Below are positions 29,636 to 38,335 of a DNA stretch of 52,938 nucleotides, one piece after another. The stretch is from the NCBI RefSeq assembly GCF_020852615.1, contig NZ_JADZAJ010000022.1:1-52938 (forward strand). The letters run 5' to 3'. The stretch is from Nitrosomonas sp. (lineage in GTDB: Bacteria; Pseudomonadota; Gammaproteobacteria; Burkholderiales; Nitrosomonadaceae). Under the pieces are notes generated by a model. The model saw only the letters and a list, made by a program, of their open reading frames with translations, was not told where the DNA came from and did no database searches. Each line of letters starts with the position of its first letter. Positions within the stretch are counted from its first letter, which is position 1. The position numbers and the translations under genes are program-made.

Positions 29636-30985
29636 ATGACCAAGCTCAGGATGCTTTATGTCTGCCATTCGTGCGGCGGGCAGACTTTGAAATGGCAGGG
29701 TCAGTGTCCGCACTGTCGCGAATGGAATACACTGACAGAAACTGTACGGGAAAAGAGTTTACTGCGCCTTACTCCGGACTCCGGGCAGAAACAGGTATTG
29801 AGTCTGAGTGAAGTCGAGGCTGAAGATATGCCCCGTTTTCAGACAGGAATGGATGAGTTTGACAGAGTGCTGGGTGGAGGAGCGGTACAAGGCAGCGTTG
29901 TGTTACTGGGTGGTGATCCGGGGATAGGTAAATCCACATTGTTATTGCAGGCGCTGTCCCGAATGTCCGCCCAGCACCGGGTGTTGTATGTCAGTGGTGA
30001 GGAGTCGATGCAGCAGGTTGCACTTCGTGCGAAGCGGCTGTCTCTGGATGTGGCCGGGGTTGGTCTGCTGACTGAGATCCGGCTTGAGGCTATTGAATCA
30101 ATCCTGGCAGAACATCATCCACGAATTGCCATTATTGATTCGATTCAGACTATCTATTCTGAAACATTGCATTCCGCACCCGGCTCGGTTGCGCAAGTGC
30201 GTGAATGTGCGGCTCGTCTGACACGTTTTGCCAAAACCAGTGGTACCTGCATCGTACTGGTAGGGCATGTAACCAAGGATGGGGCATTGGCCGGGCCGCG
30301 TGTTCTGGAGCATATGGTGGATACAGTGCTTTATTTTGAAGGGGATACACACTCGGCTTTTCGTTTGATTCGCGCTTTTAAAAACCGTTTTGGAGCCGTG
30401 AATGAGCTGGGTGTCTTCGCCATGACAGAAAAGGGGTTGCGGGAAGTGGGTAATCCTTCGGCTCTGTTTCTTTCTCACCATAGTGTGCGTGTGCCGGGTA
30501 CTTGTGTGATGGTAACGCAAGAGGGGTCACGCCCGCTGCTGGTGGAAATTCAGGCATTGGTAGATGAGGCACATGCACCCAGCCCGCGGAGATTATGTGT
30601 TGGACTGGAACAGAACCGGCTGGCAATGCTGCTGGCAGTACTGCATCGTCATGCCGGCATTCCCTGTTTTGATCAGGATATCTTTATCAACGCGGTGGGT
30701 GGGGTCAAAATTACTGAGCCAGGTGCTGATCTGGCTGTGTTGCTGGCGATTGTTTCGTCGCTGAAGAACCGGGTTTTGCCTGAAAAGACAGCCATCTTTG
30801 GAGAAATAGGACTGGCGGGCGAAGTGCGGCCAGTGCAGCGGGGACAGGAACGGGTAAAGGAAGCGGCCAAACTGGGCTTTACTCGCGCCATTATTCCGAA
30901 AGCTAACCAGTCCAGGCAGGTTATCAAAGGAATTGAAATTGTTGCGGTGGAACGGGTAGAGGAAGCTGTCAGGGTATTTTTCTAA
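29636..30985 (+). CDS. radA: DNA repair protein RadA (Sms)
   Basis: RadA is a hexameric DnaB-like helicase related to RecA that processes recombination intermediates. The 449-residue protein starts with a four-Cys zinc finger (C10, C13, C24, C27: YVCHSCGG, then QGQCPHC). It has Walker A GGDPGIGKST (93-101), the RadA-specific KNRFG motif near 250, and a C-terminal Lon-protease-like domain with EIGLAGEVRPVQRGQERVKEA. Size and motifs match E. coli RadA. It is monocistronic, facing the rhlE gene. Confidence 0.96.
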   Translation: MTKLRMLYVCHSCGGQTLKWQGQCPHCREWNTLTETVREKSLLRLTPDSGQKQVLSLSEVEAEDMPRFQTGMDEFDRVLGGGAVQGSVVLLGGDPGIGKSTLLLQALSRMSAQHRVLYVSGEESMQQVALRAKRLSLDVAGVGLLTEIRLEAIESILAEHHPRIAIIDSIQTIYSETLHSAPGSVAQVRECAARLTRFAKTSGTCIVLVGHVTKDGALAGPRVLEHMVDTVLYFEGDTHSAFRLIRAFKNRFGAVNELGVFAMTEKGLREVGNPSALFLSHHSVRVPGTCVMVTQEGSRPLLVEIQALVDEAHAPSPRRLCVGLEQNRLAMLLAVLHRHAGIPCFDQDIFINAVGGVKITEPGADLAVLLAIVSSLKNRVLPEKTAIFGEIGLAGEVRPVQRGQERVKEAAKLGFTRAIIPKANQSRQVIKGIEIVAVERVEEAVRVFF

Positions 30986-31075
30986 GTACTGCGCTCCGAA
31001 TTTTCAGTGATGCCCGGGGTTGGCAGACTCCAGGTATCAATCATCAAATCAATACCCGGAGAATGCTGGTTTTAC

Positions 31076-32455
31076 TTACTGGCTTTGCTCTGTACGGGCA
31101 AAACGGTCGCTGCTGTTAAATTTACTGTCTCTGAATGGACGTTTTCGGGTTTCACGAGCAAATGGCTGCGTAAACTCGGTTCCTTTATCACTCCCTCCTT
31201 TGCGGTTCTGGGAAGATGTACGCGGATTGGCATTATCCGGCCATGAGCGTTTGGCTTTGTGCGCAGATGAAGGCCTTTTCCCGGGTTTGTCATCGCCACG
31301 ACCAAATCTTGGTTTGGTGCGCGGCTCCATGCCTGGTACGACCTGAAATTCAAAGTGGTTGCCGGTAAACCGCTCAATTCGTTTCAAGTGTGCGACATCT
31401 TTTCCTGATGCAAATGAGACGGCAATACCGGAAGCGCCAGCCCGACCGGTTCGTCCGATACGATGCACGTAATCTTCAGCAAATTTTGGCAAATCAAAAT
31501 TGATGACATGGGTAATGTCAGCAATATCAATTCCGCGTGCAGCAACATCCGTGGCGACAAGGATTTTGAGCCGTCCCTGACGTAATCCGGTTAAAGTGCG
31601 TGTACGCTCGCGTTGCGTCATGTCTCCATGCATTGCGGCAGCCATGTGTCCCTGAGAAGCAAGATTGTCTGCCAGAGAGTCGGCATCGCGTTTCGTTGCA
31701 GTAAAGACGATCGCCTGTTTAATGGCGGTATCACGCAGCAGGTGATCCAGTAACCGGTTTTTGTGCATGAGGTCGTCCACGTAATGCATGCGTTGCTCGA
31801 TATGATCAAGCCTGGCATGCTGGGTAGCAACCTGAATACGTTTGGGAGTTTTGAGCAAACGTGCGGCAATTTTCTCTATGGCAGAATCCATCGTTGCCGA
31901 GAACAGCAGCGTTTGTCTTTCTGCCGGTGTTGAGAGCGCAATACGTTCGACATCCTGAATAAATCCCATATCCAGCATGCGATCAGCTTCATCCAGTACC
32001 AGCATTTCCAGTCGTGAAAAATTGATGCGGCCGCGTTCGATGTGGTCGATCAAACGTCCGGGAGTGGCGACCAGTACATCTACGGTTTGGGACAGGAGCT
32101 TGTTCTGTACGGGATAGGGCATTCCACCCAGAATACTGACTACGTTGATACGCGGCAGAAATTTTCCATATTTACTGGCAGCGTCAGAAACTTGCAAAGC
32201 CAGCTCGCGTGTTGGTGTCAGGACCAGAATGCGTGGACCCCGGCCATGGTTTTTTGCGGGTGTGGCAAGGCGATGTAATGCCGGTAACATGAAAGCAGCT
32301 GTCTTGCCGGTTCCGGTCTGTGCGCTTGCCATCACATCGTGGCCGGCAATTAATTCGGGAATAGCCTGTTGCTGGATAGGGGTGGGAGAAGTATAACCCG
32401 CTGCCAATACGGCTTTTACAATGGCGGGATGCAGATTCAGATTTTCAAATGACAC
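31076..32455 (-). CDS. rhlE: DEAD-box ATP-dependent RNA helicase, RhlE type
   Basis: Unwinds short RNA duplexes during ribosome assembly and RNA turnover. From the GTG at 32455 the protein has 459 residues. That start is chosen because SFENLNLHPAIVKAV is the RhlE N-terminus and AGGAAAA lies 9 nt upstream; a longer frame opens at 32536. Helicase motifs in order: Q motif (PTPIQQQAIP), SAQTGTGKT, PTRELALQ, TPGRL, DEADRM, SAT and HRIGRTGRAG. The C-terminal tail of about 90 residues is basic and low-complexity (Arg, Lys, Ser), typical for RNA contact. It is convergent with radA and downstream of ettA. Confidence 0.93.
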   Translation of the reverse strand: MSFENLNLHPAIVKAVLAAGYTSPTPIQQQAIPELIAGHDVMASAQTGTGKTAAFMLPALHRLATPAKNHGRGPRILVLTPTRELALQVSDAASKYGKFLPRINVVSILGGMPYPVQNKLLSQTVDVLVATPGRLIDHIERGRINFSRLEMLVLDEADRMLDMGFIQDVERIALSTPAERQTLLFSATMDSAIEKIAARLLKTPKRIQVATQHARLDHIEQRMHYVDDLMHKNRLLDHLLRDTAIKQAIVFTATKRDADSLADNLASQGHMAAAMHGDMTQRERTRTLTGLRQGRLKILVATDVAARGIDIADITHVINFDLPKFAEDYVHRIGRTGRAGASGIAVSFASGKDVAHLKRIERFTGNHFEFQVVPGMEPRTKPRFGRGDDKPGKRPSSAHKAKRSWPDNANPRTSSQNRKGGSDKGTEFTQPFARETRKRPFRDSKFNSSDRFARTEQSQ

Positions 32456-32623
32456 TTCGGTTTTCCTGATAGTAAAGAAATTAAATGCGCAAACAGGAAT
32501 ATACCGCAGCAAAAATTGCCGGTATCGCTGGTGCACACATGTAAAACATCGCTGCTAACCAGGGATACTGCACAATTTCAAGAAGAAACAGAGGAATCTG
32601 GAGAGGTCAGAAACGATGAAACC

Positions 32624-32658
32624 AATAAACCCTGCCATGATTTAAAGCTCAGGCAGGG
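32624..32658 (-). terminator. Probable intrinsic terminator of ettA
   Basis: Read on the minus strand, CCCTGCC (32652-32658) pairs with GGCAGGG (32630-32636) over a 15-nt loop and is followed by TTTATT. It lies about 65 nt beyond the ettA stop, within the 268-bp gap to rhlE. That gap shows no other gene. Confidence 0.6.
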
Positions 32659-32723
32659 CCATAATTATACAGCAATTACTTAAGGATTGTGTCTTTTTGT
32701 AACAGTTGAAAACAGGCAGCAAA

Positions 32724-34391
32724 TCAGCGCGTAATTGGCTTATAGCGGATTCGTTTGGGTTTTGCGCCTTCTTCACCCAGGCGCTGGCGTTTGTCAGCTT
32801 CATATTCCTGATAATTGCCTGTAAAGAAAGTGACTTGTGAATTGCCTTCAAAAGCCAGGATATGGGTAGCTATGCGATCCAGAAACCAGCGGTCGTGAGA
32901 AATAACGAGCACGCAACCGGCAAATTCCAGTAAGGCATTTTCCAGTGCCCTTAATGTTTCCACATCCAGATCATTGGAAGGTTCATCCAGCAGCAGTACG
33001 TTGCCTCCTGATATCAGCGTCTTGGCCAGATGCAACCGGCCCCGTTCACCACCGGAAAGGGTTCCTGTAATTTTTTGCTGATCCGGACCTTTGAAGTTAA
33101 AGCGGCCAAGATAGGCGCGAGCAGGGACCTCATATTTACCAACGATAAGCATGTCATTTCCGCCGGAGATGGCCTGGAAAACATTCTGATCATCGGGCAG
33201 AGCGTCACGTGATTGATCTACGTAGGCAATTTTCACTGTCTCGCCTGTTTTAATGCTGCCTGTATCCGGTTGTTCTTTTCCCATGATCATGCGGAACAAG
33301 GTGGATTTACCGGCACCATTGGGGCCGATGATCCCAACGATCGCGCCGGGCGGTATCCGGAAGCTCAGGTTGTCAATCAGCAGACGATCGCCAAATCCTT
33401 TGGAGACATTGGTAAATTCGATAACTTCATTCCCCAGCCGGTCTGCTGTGGGAATAAAAATCTCTTGTGTTTCGTTGCGTTTCTGATATTCCTGGGAGCT
33501 GAGTTCTTCAAATCTGGCCAGACGGGCCTTGGATTTTGCCTGCCTGCCTTTGGGATTCTGTCGTACCCATTCCAGTTCTTGCTTGAGTGATTTCTGGCGC
33601 GCAGATTCCGTGCTTTCTTCCTGTTTCAGGCGTGCTTCTTTTTGTTCCAGCCAGCTTGAATAATTTCCTTTCCAGGGAATACCATAGCCACGATCAAGCT
33701 CCAGTATCCATTCAGCTGCGTTGTCCAGGAAATAGCGGTCATGGGTAACTGCTACCACTGTGCCGGGGAAGCGTGCCAGGAATTGTTCGAGCCACTCTAC
33801 CGATTCTGCATCCAGATGGTTGGTGGGTTCGTCCAGAAGCAGCATGTCCGGTCTGGAGAGAAGCAGTCTGCAGAGTGCGACACGACGTTTTTCTCCACCT
33901 GAGAGCTGTTGGATTTGAGCATCCCATTCCGGAAGGCGCAGTGCATCGGCGGCTATTTCCATTTGCTGGGATAAATTGTCTCCATTTTGTGCAGACAGTA
34001 TGGCTTCTAGTCGTGACTGTTCAGCAGCCAGTGCTTCAAAATCAGCGTCTGGTTCGGCGTAGGCGGCGTAAACAGCTTCCAGCTGCTGTTGTGCATCGAA
34101 TATTTCCCCCAATCCCCCCTGAACGGCTTCGCGCACAGTAAGTTTGGGATCCAATTGTGGTTCCTGTGGCAGATAGCCGATTTTCAGATCTGGCATGGGC
34201 GTGCATTCCCCCTCAAAATCGTTATCTACTCCGGCCATGATTTTTAACAGGGTGGATTTACCAGAGCCGTTTAGGCCAAGAAGGCCAATTTTTGCACCTG
34301 GAAAAAAACTTAGTGAAATATCTTTGAGAATAACGCGTTTGGGAGGGACGATTTTACTAACGCGATTCATGATTAAAACGTATTGAGCCAT
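32724..34391 (-). CDS. ettA: Energy-dependent translational throttle protein EttA (ABC-F)
   Basis: An ABC-F ATPase that binds the ribosomal E site and gates the first peptide bond according to ATP/ADP status. The 555-residue protein begins MAQYVLIMNRVSKIVPPKR and has two ATPase domains without membrane helices. Domain 1 has Walker A GLNGSGKST and LSGGEKRRVALC...LLLDEPTNHLD; domain 2 has GPNGAGKST and LSGGERGRLHLA...LLLDEPSNDLD. The arm and the charged linker between the domains (about 245-310) fit EttA rather than other ABC-F members. It is transcribed alone, away from the exopolysaccharide control region. Confidence 0.95.
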   Translation of the reverse strand: MAQYVLIMNRVSKIVPPKRVILKDISLSFFPGAKIGLLGLNGSGKSTLLKIMAGVDNDFEGECTPMPDLKIGYLPQEPQLDPKLTVREAVQGGLGEIFDAQQQLEAVYAAYAEPDADFEALAAEQSRLEAILSAQNGDNLSQQMEIAADALRLPEWDAQIQQLSGGEKRRVALCRLLLSRPDMLLLDEPTNHLDAESVEWLEQFLARFPGTVVAVTHDRYFLDNAAEWILELDRGYGIPWKGNYSSWLEQKEARLKQEESTESARQKSLKQELEWVRQNPKGRQAKSKARLARFEELSSQEYQKRNETQEIFIPTADRLGNEVIEFTNVSKGFGDRLLIDNLSFRIPPGAIVGIIGPNGAGKSTLFRMIMGKEQPDTGSIKTGETVKIAYVDQSRDALPDDQNVFQAISGGNDMLIVGKYEVPARAYLGRFNFKGPDQQKITGTLSGGERGRLHLAKTLISGGNVLLLDEPSNDLDVETLRALENALLEFAGCVLVISHDRWFLDRIATHILAFEGNSQVTFFTGNYQEYEADKRQRLGEEGAKPKRIRYKPITR

Positions 34392-34522
34392 AAATGCTTT
34401 ACTAATCCTGAATTTGAATTGGTTTGAACAGCCTAGAATTCGGGGGGCTTCTGCAGGAATTCAATAAGAGAGAAAAGAAACCGCAGAATGAAGCCGGTAT
34501 TGTGGGACGGTGATTACCGTGT

Positions 34523-34563
34523 GGCTATATTAAAAGGCAGTAAGGTAAAAGGCAAATATAGCC
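34523..34563. repeat. Inverted repeat enclosing a 9-bp direct repeat
   Basis: GGCTATATT (34523-34531) is the exact inverse of AATATAGCC (34555-34563). Inside, TAAAAGGCA occurs twice (34531-34539 and 34546-34554), 15 bp apart. This nested symmetry in the gap between ettA and the exopolysaccharide operon suggests regulator binding sites or a structured leader RNA. No known operator was recognised. Confidence 0.55.
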
Positions 34564-34635
34564 GTTTAAAGCAATTAAAGATTTTATCAGGTTGACAGGG
34601 TTGTTTATTCGGGCAGCTATATACCGGGGCGAGGT

Positions 34636-34815
34636 ATGAAAGTTACAGTTCATTATAAATCGGGAAATTTTCAGGTATTCATTGTTCCGGCTGAGATACA
34701 GGTTACTGAGTTTCGAAAAATGGCCGAGGAGGTGGGGGGAGATGTGCTTAGAGTTGAATTTGTATCATTCAGCTCAAAATCTCACAAATACCATGTCGGG
34801 GAGGGTAAGTTCTAA
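34636..34815 (+). CDS. Small protein of 59 residues, unknown function
   Basis: A complete small reading frame starting ATG AAA GTT ACA and ending TAA. The product starts MKVTVHYKSG and reads like a real folded protein: an alternating beta pattern (VTVHYKSGNFQVFIVPAE), a helix (TEFRKMAEEVGGD) and another strand (VLRVEFVSFS), with no signal peptide or membrane helix. A purine-rich GGGGCGAGG stands directly before the ATG, closer than a usual ribosome site, so the start is uncertain. It lies 305 bp before the export lipoprotein gene and could be part of the same control region. I do not recognise the family. Confidence 0.5.
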   Translation: MKVTVHYKSGNFQVFIVPAEIQVTEFRKMAEEVGGDVLRVEFVSFSSKSHKYHVGEGKF

Positions 34816-34855
34816 CCATGGTCAGGGTGAAAAACATATAGAATAACAGCCCCTT

Positions 34856-34870
34856 GTTTCTGTTAGAAAC
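34856..34870 (+). other. Short hairpin after the small gene
   Basis: GTTTCT-GTT-AGAAAC forms a 6-bp stem about 40 nt after the small gene's stop. Without a T-run it is not a convincing terminator. The rest of 34816-35120 is AT-rich and holds further symmetric sequences (ATGAT-ATTA-ATCAT at 34918-34931), but no gene. Confidence 0.3.
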
Positions 34871-35010
34871 CTGTTTGGGTCTGGTATCTTTTTGTGTGTG
34901 TAAAAAGAAAAAAAGACATGATATTAATCATATTTTTTATCTGAAAGCATAGTAGGCTAATAATTGTTTGTCAGTTTTTACAGCGTAACACCGGTTGTTT
35001 TTTCGGGATG

Positions 35011-35025
35011 TTATCAGGCTGATAA
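35011..35025. promoter_or_regulatory. Palindrome upstream of the exopolysaccharide operon, candidate operator
   Basis: TTATCAG-G-CTGATAA is a perfect 15-bp palindrome around one central base, 96 bp before the first start codon of the operon. Its size and position suit binding of a dimeric repressor or activator. The factor is unknown. A canonical sigma-54 site (GG-N10-GC) was looked for here and not found. Confidence 0.4.
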
Positions 35026-35120
35026 AGTGGTTTGTATTTATGCTTGGCTGGAAAGCGGGCTCCATACTGCAGCTTCTGTAGTAGAGCTGAAAATACACCT
35101 GTTTTTTATTGAGGATTCGA

Positions 35121-35738
35121 GTGAATATTTCTATTAAATCCTGGGCAATTTGTCTGTTAGTCGCTCTTAATCTGTTTGTTGTCAACGGATGTTCAACTTA
35201 TCCGTTACTTTCCAAGCAGGGAGAGCAGGTGCCTCACGATTATCTGATCGGGCCGGGCGATACAATAAATATTATTGTCTGGCGCAACCCGGAGATATCC
35301 ATGAGTGTTCCGGTGCGCCCGGACGGAAAGATTACTACGCCACTTGTGGAGGATTTACCTGCAAGTGGAAAGACTTCCACTGAGCTGGCACGCAGTATCG
35401 AAGAAGTGCTTTCTAAATATCTGCAGCAGCCGGTCGTTACTGTCGTTGTAACTGATTTTGTCGGACCGTTTAGTGAGCAGATCAGAGTGGTGGGTGAGGC
35501 GACACAGCCCCAGGCATTGCCCTACAGAGAAAATATGTCATTAATGGACGTCATGATTGCAGTAGGGGGATTAACCGATTTTGCGGCGGGAAACAGCGCG
35601 AGAATCATTCGCAATGTTAATGGTGAGCAACAGCAGTTTCGGGTCAGGCTGGAAGACTTGATTCGGGATGGCGATATTTCTGCCAACGTACCGGTGTATC
35701 AGGGGGATGTACTGGTTATTCCGGAAAGTTTTTTTTGA
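35121..35738 (+). CDS. XrtA-system polysaccharide export lipoprotein (Wza/TIGR03027 type)
   Basis: Outer-membrane component of the polysaccharide exporter. The 205-residue protein (GTG at 35121, GAGG 6 nt upstream; an in-frame TTG at 35109 is less likely) has a lipoprotein signal with NGC as lipobox end (Cys near 24). The Poly_export/SLBB region begins DYLIGPGDTINIIVWRNPE, followed by VRPDGKITTPLVEDLPASGKT, and an SLBB segment (VVGEATQPQALPYRENMSLMDVMIAVGGLTDFA) comes after it. It is the first gene of the main operon; the chain-length gene starts 42 nt later. Confidence 0.92.
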   Translation: MNISIKSWAICLLVALNLFVVNGCSTYPLLSKQGEQVPHDYLIGPGDTINIIVWRNPEISMSVPVRPDGKITTPLVEDLPASGKTSTELARSIEEVLSKYLQQPVVTVVVTDFVGPFSEQIRVVGEATQPQALPYRENMSLMDVMIAVGGLTDFAAGNSARIIRNVNGEQQQFRVRLEDLIRDGDISANVPVYQGDVLVIPESFF

Positions 35739-35780
35739 TTAATTTGGCTGTAACCATGATAGGTGAAGGGGTAGCCCGAT

Positions 35781-37331
35781 ATGAGTGAGTTAATTGCTCA
35801 ACTGCTGGTTTATATCAAGGGTGTTTGGAAGTATAGATGGGTCTCAGTTGCAACAGCGTGGGTTGTTGCTGTTGCAGGCTGGTCCTTCGTCTATCGGATG
35901 CCGGATAATTACCAGGCATCTGCGCGGATTTATGTGGATACCCAGAGTATTCTGCGTCCGCTGATGGCCGGGATGACCGTATCACCTAATCCGGATCAGC
36001 AGATCAGCATAATGAGCCGGACACTTATTAGCCGGCCGAATGTTGAAAGAATTATTCGTATGGTCGATCTGGATATCAAGATTGTGGATGATAGCGCCAG
36101 GGAAGAACTGGTAACCAAACTGATGAAGGATATCAAGCTGGGAACAACAGGATCAGATAATATCTTCATGATCTCATACGATAATAAAGATCCGAAATTA
36201 GCTAAAGATATTGTTCAGTCGTTACTGACGATTTTCGTTGAGGGTGGGCTGGAAGGTAAAAAACAGGATTCAGCTTCAGCGTTACGTTTTATTGATCAGC
36301 AGATTGCTGCCTATGAAGAAAAGCTGGTGGCTGCTGAGGCCGCACTGACGGCTTTTAAACAGAAAAATATTGGCTATTTGCCGGGCCAGGGGGGGGATTA
36401 CTATAGCCAGCTGGTATCGGCTGCTGAAAAATTGGAAAAAGCCAGGCTCGCTTTACTTGAAGCTGAACAGGCACGTGATGCGGTTAAGAAACAGATAACA
36501 GGTGATGAACCTCTATTGTTGCTTGAAGTGGGTGAGGTATCGCCGAAAAGTATTGTCAATCCGGAAATTGATTCCCGTATACAGGATTTAAATAAAAATC
36601 TGGATAATTTAATGCTGAGTTTTACTGACCAGCATCCTGATGTGGTTGCAACAAAACGATTGATTACCCAGCTTGAGGAGCGCAAGGTTGAGGAAGCCAA
36701 GCTTGCTGGTAATGTAAATAATACCGGTAAAAATTACGATCCAATGATGCAGCAGCTGAATATTGCGCTGGCTGAATCTGAGGCACAGGTAGCATCTATG
36801 AAAGCGCGAGTGACTGAGTACGAAGCGCGGCTTGAACGTCTGAAATCAATGAGCAACACAGTGCCGGCTGTTGAGGTGGAAATGCAGCAGCTTAATCGTG
36901 ATTATAGTGTGAATAAAGCCAATTACGAAAAACTGCTGGAGCGCAGAGCATCCGCTGAAATTTCAGGTGAATTGACTTCAACTACAGGCCTGATGTCTTT
37001 CAGGATTGTTGATCCGCCCACGGTTCCGGAGAATCCATCCGGACCGGATCGTAAGAAGTTTTTTACATTTGTTCTGATTGGGGCTCTGGCTGGCGGGATT
37101 GGCCTTGCTTTCCTCGTCAGCCAAATTCGGCCAACCTTTCATAGCCAGAGTACTTTAAGGGAATTAACAAGTCTGCCTATTCTGGGATCAGTTCCAATGA
37201 TATGGACAGAACAGGAAAAACTGAAAAACAAAAAACAGATCTATGCGTTTAGCATTTCTTTGCTGGTGTTGCTGACCTGTTATGTGGTATTAATGGTTTA
37301 TGCTAAGCCGTATGTAACGCCGTCTGCCTGA
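35781..37331 (+). CDS. XrtA-system polysaccharide chain-length determinant (Wzz-like, TIGR03007)
   Basis: Inner-membrane polysaccharide co-polymerase that sets chain length and connects synthesis with export. The 516-residue protein has a first membrane helix (about 18-35), a Wzz domain with YQASARIYVDTQSIL, a long coiled-coil region (about 165-395, rich in Glu, Lys, Ala) and the co-polymerase proline motif region near VDPPTVPENPSGPDRK. A second helix (about 428-447) and a third (about 488-508) follow. The kinase is not fused but encoded by the next gene, as is normal in XrtA loci. Confidence 0.92.
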   Translation: MSELIAQLLVYIKGVWKYRWVSVATAWVVAVAGWSFVYRMPDNYQASARIYVDTQSILRPLMAGMTVSPNPDQQISIMSRTLISRPNVERIIRMVDLDIKIVDDSAREELVTKLMKDIKLGTTGSDNIFMISYDNKDPKLAKDIVQSLLTIFVEGGLEGKKQDSASALRFIDQQIAAYEEKLVAAEAALTAFKQKNIGYLPGQGGDYYSQLVSAAEKLEKARLALLEAEQARDAVKKQITGDEPLLLLEVGEVSPKSIVNPEIDSRIQDLNKNLDNLMLSFTDQHPDVVATKRLITQLEERKVEEAKLAGNVNNTGKNYDPMMQQLNIALAESEAQVASMKARVTEYEARLERLKSMSNTVPAVEVEMQQLNRDYSVNKANYEKLLERRASAEISGELTSTTGLMSFRIVDPPTVPENPSGPDRKKFFTFVLIGALAGGIGLAFLVSQIRPTFHSQSTLRELTSLPILGSVPMIWTEQEKLKNKKQIYAFSISLLVLLTCYVVLMVYAKPYVTPSA

Positions 37332-37399
37332 ATGGGTTGTTTGAAGTCGTTGTACCTGAACAAAAATTCGGCTGAGATTGAAATAATGATGGAGTGGAT

Positions 37400-38335
37400 A
37401 TGAGCCTTATAGAAAGGGCTGCAGGCAAGCTTGCAAAGAAAGATATAAAAAACTTTGTACCAGGTGACGTGTTGCAGCACGATTCTCGTGAAAAAAGTGA
37501 TCGTAGCTCATTATTTTTATCTGATACAGAGGTGGAAAAAAAGGGAGGAGGTGGCAGCAAGGTTGCCAGGAGTGATTTGCTGATTGACCCGGTTAACCGG
37601 GTTACTGACACGAAATCCGCAAAGAGAATTGATATTGATCTGGAGGGTCTGCATCGAAAAGGAGTGGTAACACTTCACCATACTAAATCTGAGGTGGCTG
37701 AGCAGTTTAGGCTGATAAAACGTCCGTTATTAGCAAATGCCTTTAATCCTGATAGTGGAATAAAAAATGGTAATTTGATTATGGTTACCAGTTCATTATC
37801 TGGGGAAGGGAAGAGCTTCTGCTCACTCAATCTGGCAATGAGTATTGCTATGGAGATGGATCATCGGGTTTTGCTGGTGGATGCTGATGTTGCTCGTCCT
37901 TCTATCCCGGTAACCCTGGGTTTCAGTCCGGAAGAGCCCGGGTTGCTGGATGTTATTCGTGATCCACGTTTATCAATATCTGATGTGATGATGAAAACGA
38001 ATGTGGAAAAACTCACCTTAATACCTGCGGGCAGACGCCATACACAAGCAACCGAGTTGCTGGCGAGTCAGAGTATGCGCTCCATTCTGGTAGAGCTTGC
38101 ACAGCGCTATCATGACCGTGTGGTGATTTTTGATTCCCCTCCGTTGTTATTAACCAGTGAGTCGCGAGTGCTTGCAGGCCAAATGGGGCAAATTGTCCTG
38201 GTAGTTGAAGCAGAGAGAACAACACAGCAGACAGTAAAGGAGTCTTTGCAACAGATTGAAGTGTGCGATGTTGTTAATCTGATTTATAACAAAGCCAGAG
38301 CACATGGCAGTGCCGGATACTACGGCTATTATTAA
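37400..38335 (+). CDS. XrtA-system tyrosine autokinase (BY-kinase, TIGR03018)
   Basis: Cytoplasmic bacterial tyrosine kinase that phosphorylates itself and controls the chain-length protein. The 311-residue protein starts at ATG 37400 (GGAG 5 nt upstream; MSLIERAAGKLAKK is the family start). It has the Walker A form SSLSGEGKSF, Walker A' VLLVDADVARPS and Walker B VVIFDSPPLLL. The C-terminal tail GSAGYYGYY is the tyrosine cluster that is phosphorylated. The first 100 residues are charged and variable. The stop overlaps the next ATG by one base. Confidence 0.93.
   Translation: MSLIERAAGKLAKKDIKNFVPGDVLQHDSREKSDRSSLFLSDTEVEKKGGGGSKVARSDLLIDPVNRVTDTKSAKRIDIDLEGLHRKGVVTLHHTKSEVAEQFRLIKRPLLANAFNPDSGIKNGNLIMVTSSLSGEGKSFCSLNLAMSIAMEMDHRVLLVDADVARPSIPVTLGFSPEEPGLLDVIRDPRLSISDVMMKTNVEKLTLIPAGRRHTQATELLASQSMRSILVELAQRYHDRVVIFDSPPLLLTSESRVLAGQMGQIVLVVEAERTTQQTVKESLQQIEVCDVVNLIYNKARAHGSAGYYGYY

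Noticed and set aside
34592..34623. TTGACA at 34592-34597 with TATATA at 34618-34623 as a sigma-70 promoter for the small gene.
   Set aside because: The spacing is 20 bp, too long for a normal sigma-70 promoter, and the start codon would be almost leaderless. Not listed as a feature.
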